Shown here: piece after piece, positions 5,672 to 6,183 of the stretch
Layout of the letters: each line of letters begins with the position of its first letter
Numbering within the stretch: the first letter of the stretch is position 1
NCBI GenBank assembly: GCA_021204285.1
Contig: JAJPZP010000242.1
Span: forward strand, 1 to 6,183
Reading direction: 5' to 3'
Source: Lachnospiraceae bacterium
GTDB taxonomy: Bacteria > Bacillota > Clostridia > Lachnospirales > Lachnospiraceae
Length of the DNA: 6,183 nucleotides
Made by a program: the position numbers and the translations under genes
Notes under the pieces: model-generated
Told to the model about the DNA's origin: nothing
Seen by the model: the letters and a program-made list of their open reading frames with translations, nothing else
The model's database searches: none

Positions 5672-6183
5672 ATGTACAAAAGTTACACAATGGAACTGGG
5701 CGGAAGAACGCTCAGAGTGGATGTCGGACGCGTAGCCGCACAGGCGAACGGCGCAGCATTCATGCATTACGGCGAGACAGTAGTGCTGTCCACCGCGACT
5801 GCGTCAGAGAAACCCCGCGATGGAATCGACTTCTTCCCTCTGAGCGTGGAGTATGAGGAGAAGATGTATGCGGTCGGCAAGATCCCGGGAGGCTTCAACA
5901 AGAGAGAGGGCAAGGCGTCTGAAAATGCAGTACTGACGTATCGCGTCATCGATCGTCCGATGCGCCCGCTGTTCCCGAAGGATTACCGCAATGATGTGAC
6001 TCTGAACAACCTGGTCATGAGTGTAGATCTGGAGTGCCGTCCGGAGCTTGTGGCGATGCTCGGTTCCGCGATTGCGACCAGCATTTCCGATATTCCCTTT
6101 GCAGGCCCCTGCGCGATGACACAGATCGGCATGATCGACGGAGAGCTGATCATGAACCCGTCTCAGGAGCAGTGGAAGAAAGG
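5672..6183 (+). CDS. pnp: Polyribonucleotide nucleotidyltransferase, N-terminal part (3' end outside window)
   Basis: PNPase is a trimeric 3'-5' phosphorolytic exoribonuclease of mRNA decay and quality control. The frame from ATG 5672 is open to the window edge and gives 170 residues of an expected 690-720. They cover most of the first RNase PH-like domain: [20 protein letters not shown] at 1-20, [17 protein letters not shown], then [20 protein letters not shown] and [17 protein letters not shown], with [10 protein letters not shown]. These are strongly conserved PNPase blocks. AAAGGAG at 5656-5662, nine bases upstream, supports the start. The gene follows rpsO in the usual order, separated by a terminator and the long inverted repeat, which suggests separate or autoregulated expression. 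The second RNase PH core with the catalytic residues, and the KH and S1 domains, lie beyond the window. Confidence 0.98.
   Translation, partial: MYKSYTMELGGRTLRVDVGRVAAQANGAAFMHYGETVVLSTATASEKPRDGIDFFPLSVEYEEKMYAVGKIPGGFNKREGKASENAVLTYRVIDRPMRPLFPKDYRNDVTLNNLVMSVDLECRPELVAMLGSAIATSISDIPFAGPCAMTQIGMIDGELIMNPSQEQWKK

Noticed and set aside
5345..5767. A 140-codon minus-strand frame across the rpsO end, terminator and pnp start
   Set aside because: It runs through the terminator and the long inverted repeat, has no supported start site, and resembles no protein family I recognise.

Overview
The window is a chromosomal core-genome segment from a Gram-positive, endospore-lineage bacterium, most probably a Clostridia member of the Lachnospiraceae type. 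This rests on the gene order nadK-argR-recN-spoIVB, strong GGAGG-type ribosome binding sites, moderately high GC coding sequence with AT-rich intergenic gaps, and a secreted SH3-NlpC/P60 hydrolase. The family-level assignment is inference. All seven genes lie on the + strand.

Region 1 (1-3973) is the conserved block nadK (5' end cut off by the window), argR, recN and spoIVB. argR follows nadK by 25 bp and recN follows argR by 3 bp, so these three look co-transcribed, and argR/recN are probably translationally coupled. spoIVB follows after a 91 bp gap holding a GC-rich hairpin without a T tract. In most spore formers spo0A comes directly after spoIVB. Here it does not: a cell-wall hydrolase gene occupies that place.

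Region 2 (3974-5115) is a single gene for an exported peptidoglycan hydrolase with a signal peptide, two SH3b domains and an NlpC/P60 catalytic domain. It has its own near-consensus extended -10 promoter. Hexamers matching the WalR-type half-site TGTWAH lie at strict 11 bp intervals over the -10 and initially transcribed region. This is the most interesting regulatory signal in the window, because WalR controls cell-wall hydrolases in other Firmicutes.

Region 3 (5112-6183) is the widely conserved rpsO-pnp pair. rpsO has its own promoter, whose -35 hexamer contains the stop codon of the hydrolase gene, and a roughly 86-nt leader that can fold into a bulged hairpin on an outer stem, a good candidate for S15 autoregulation. 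A classic intrinsic terminator follows rpsO. Between it and pnp lies an 82-nt, nearly fully paired inverted repeat, similar in form and position to the RNase III-processed leader hairpin of enterobacterial pnp. pnp runs off the window end.

There is no sign of mobile elements, CRISPR arrays, tRNA or rRNA genes. The genes are ordinary core genes; the value of the window is in its intergenic regulatory structures and in the altered spoIVB neighbourhood.
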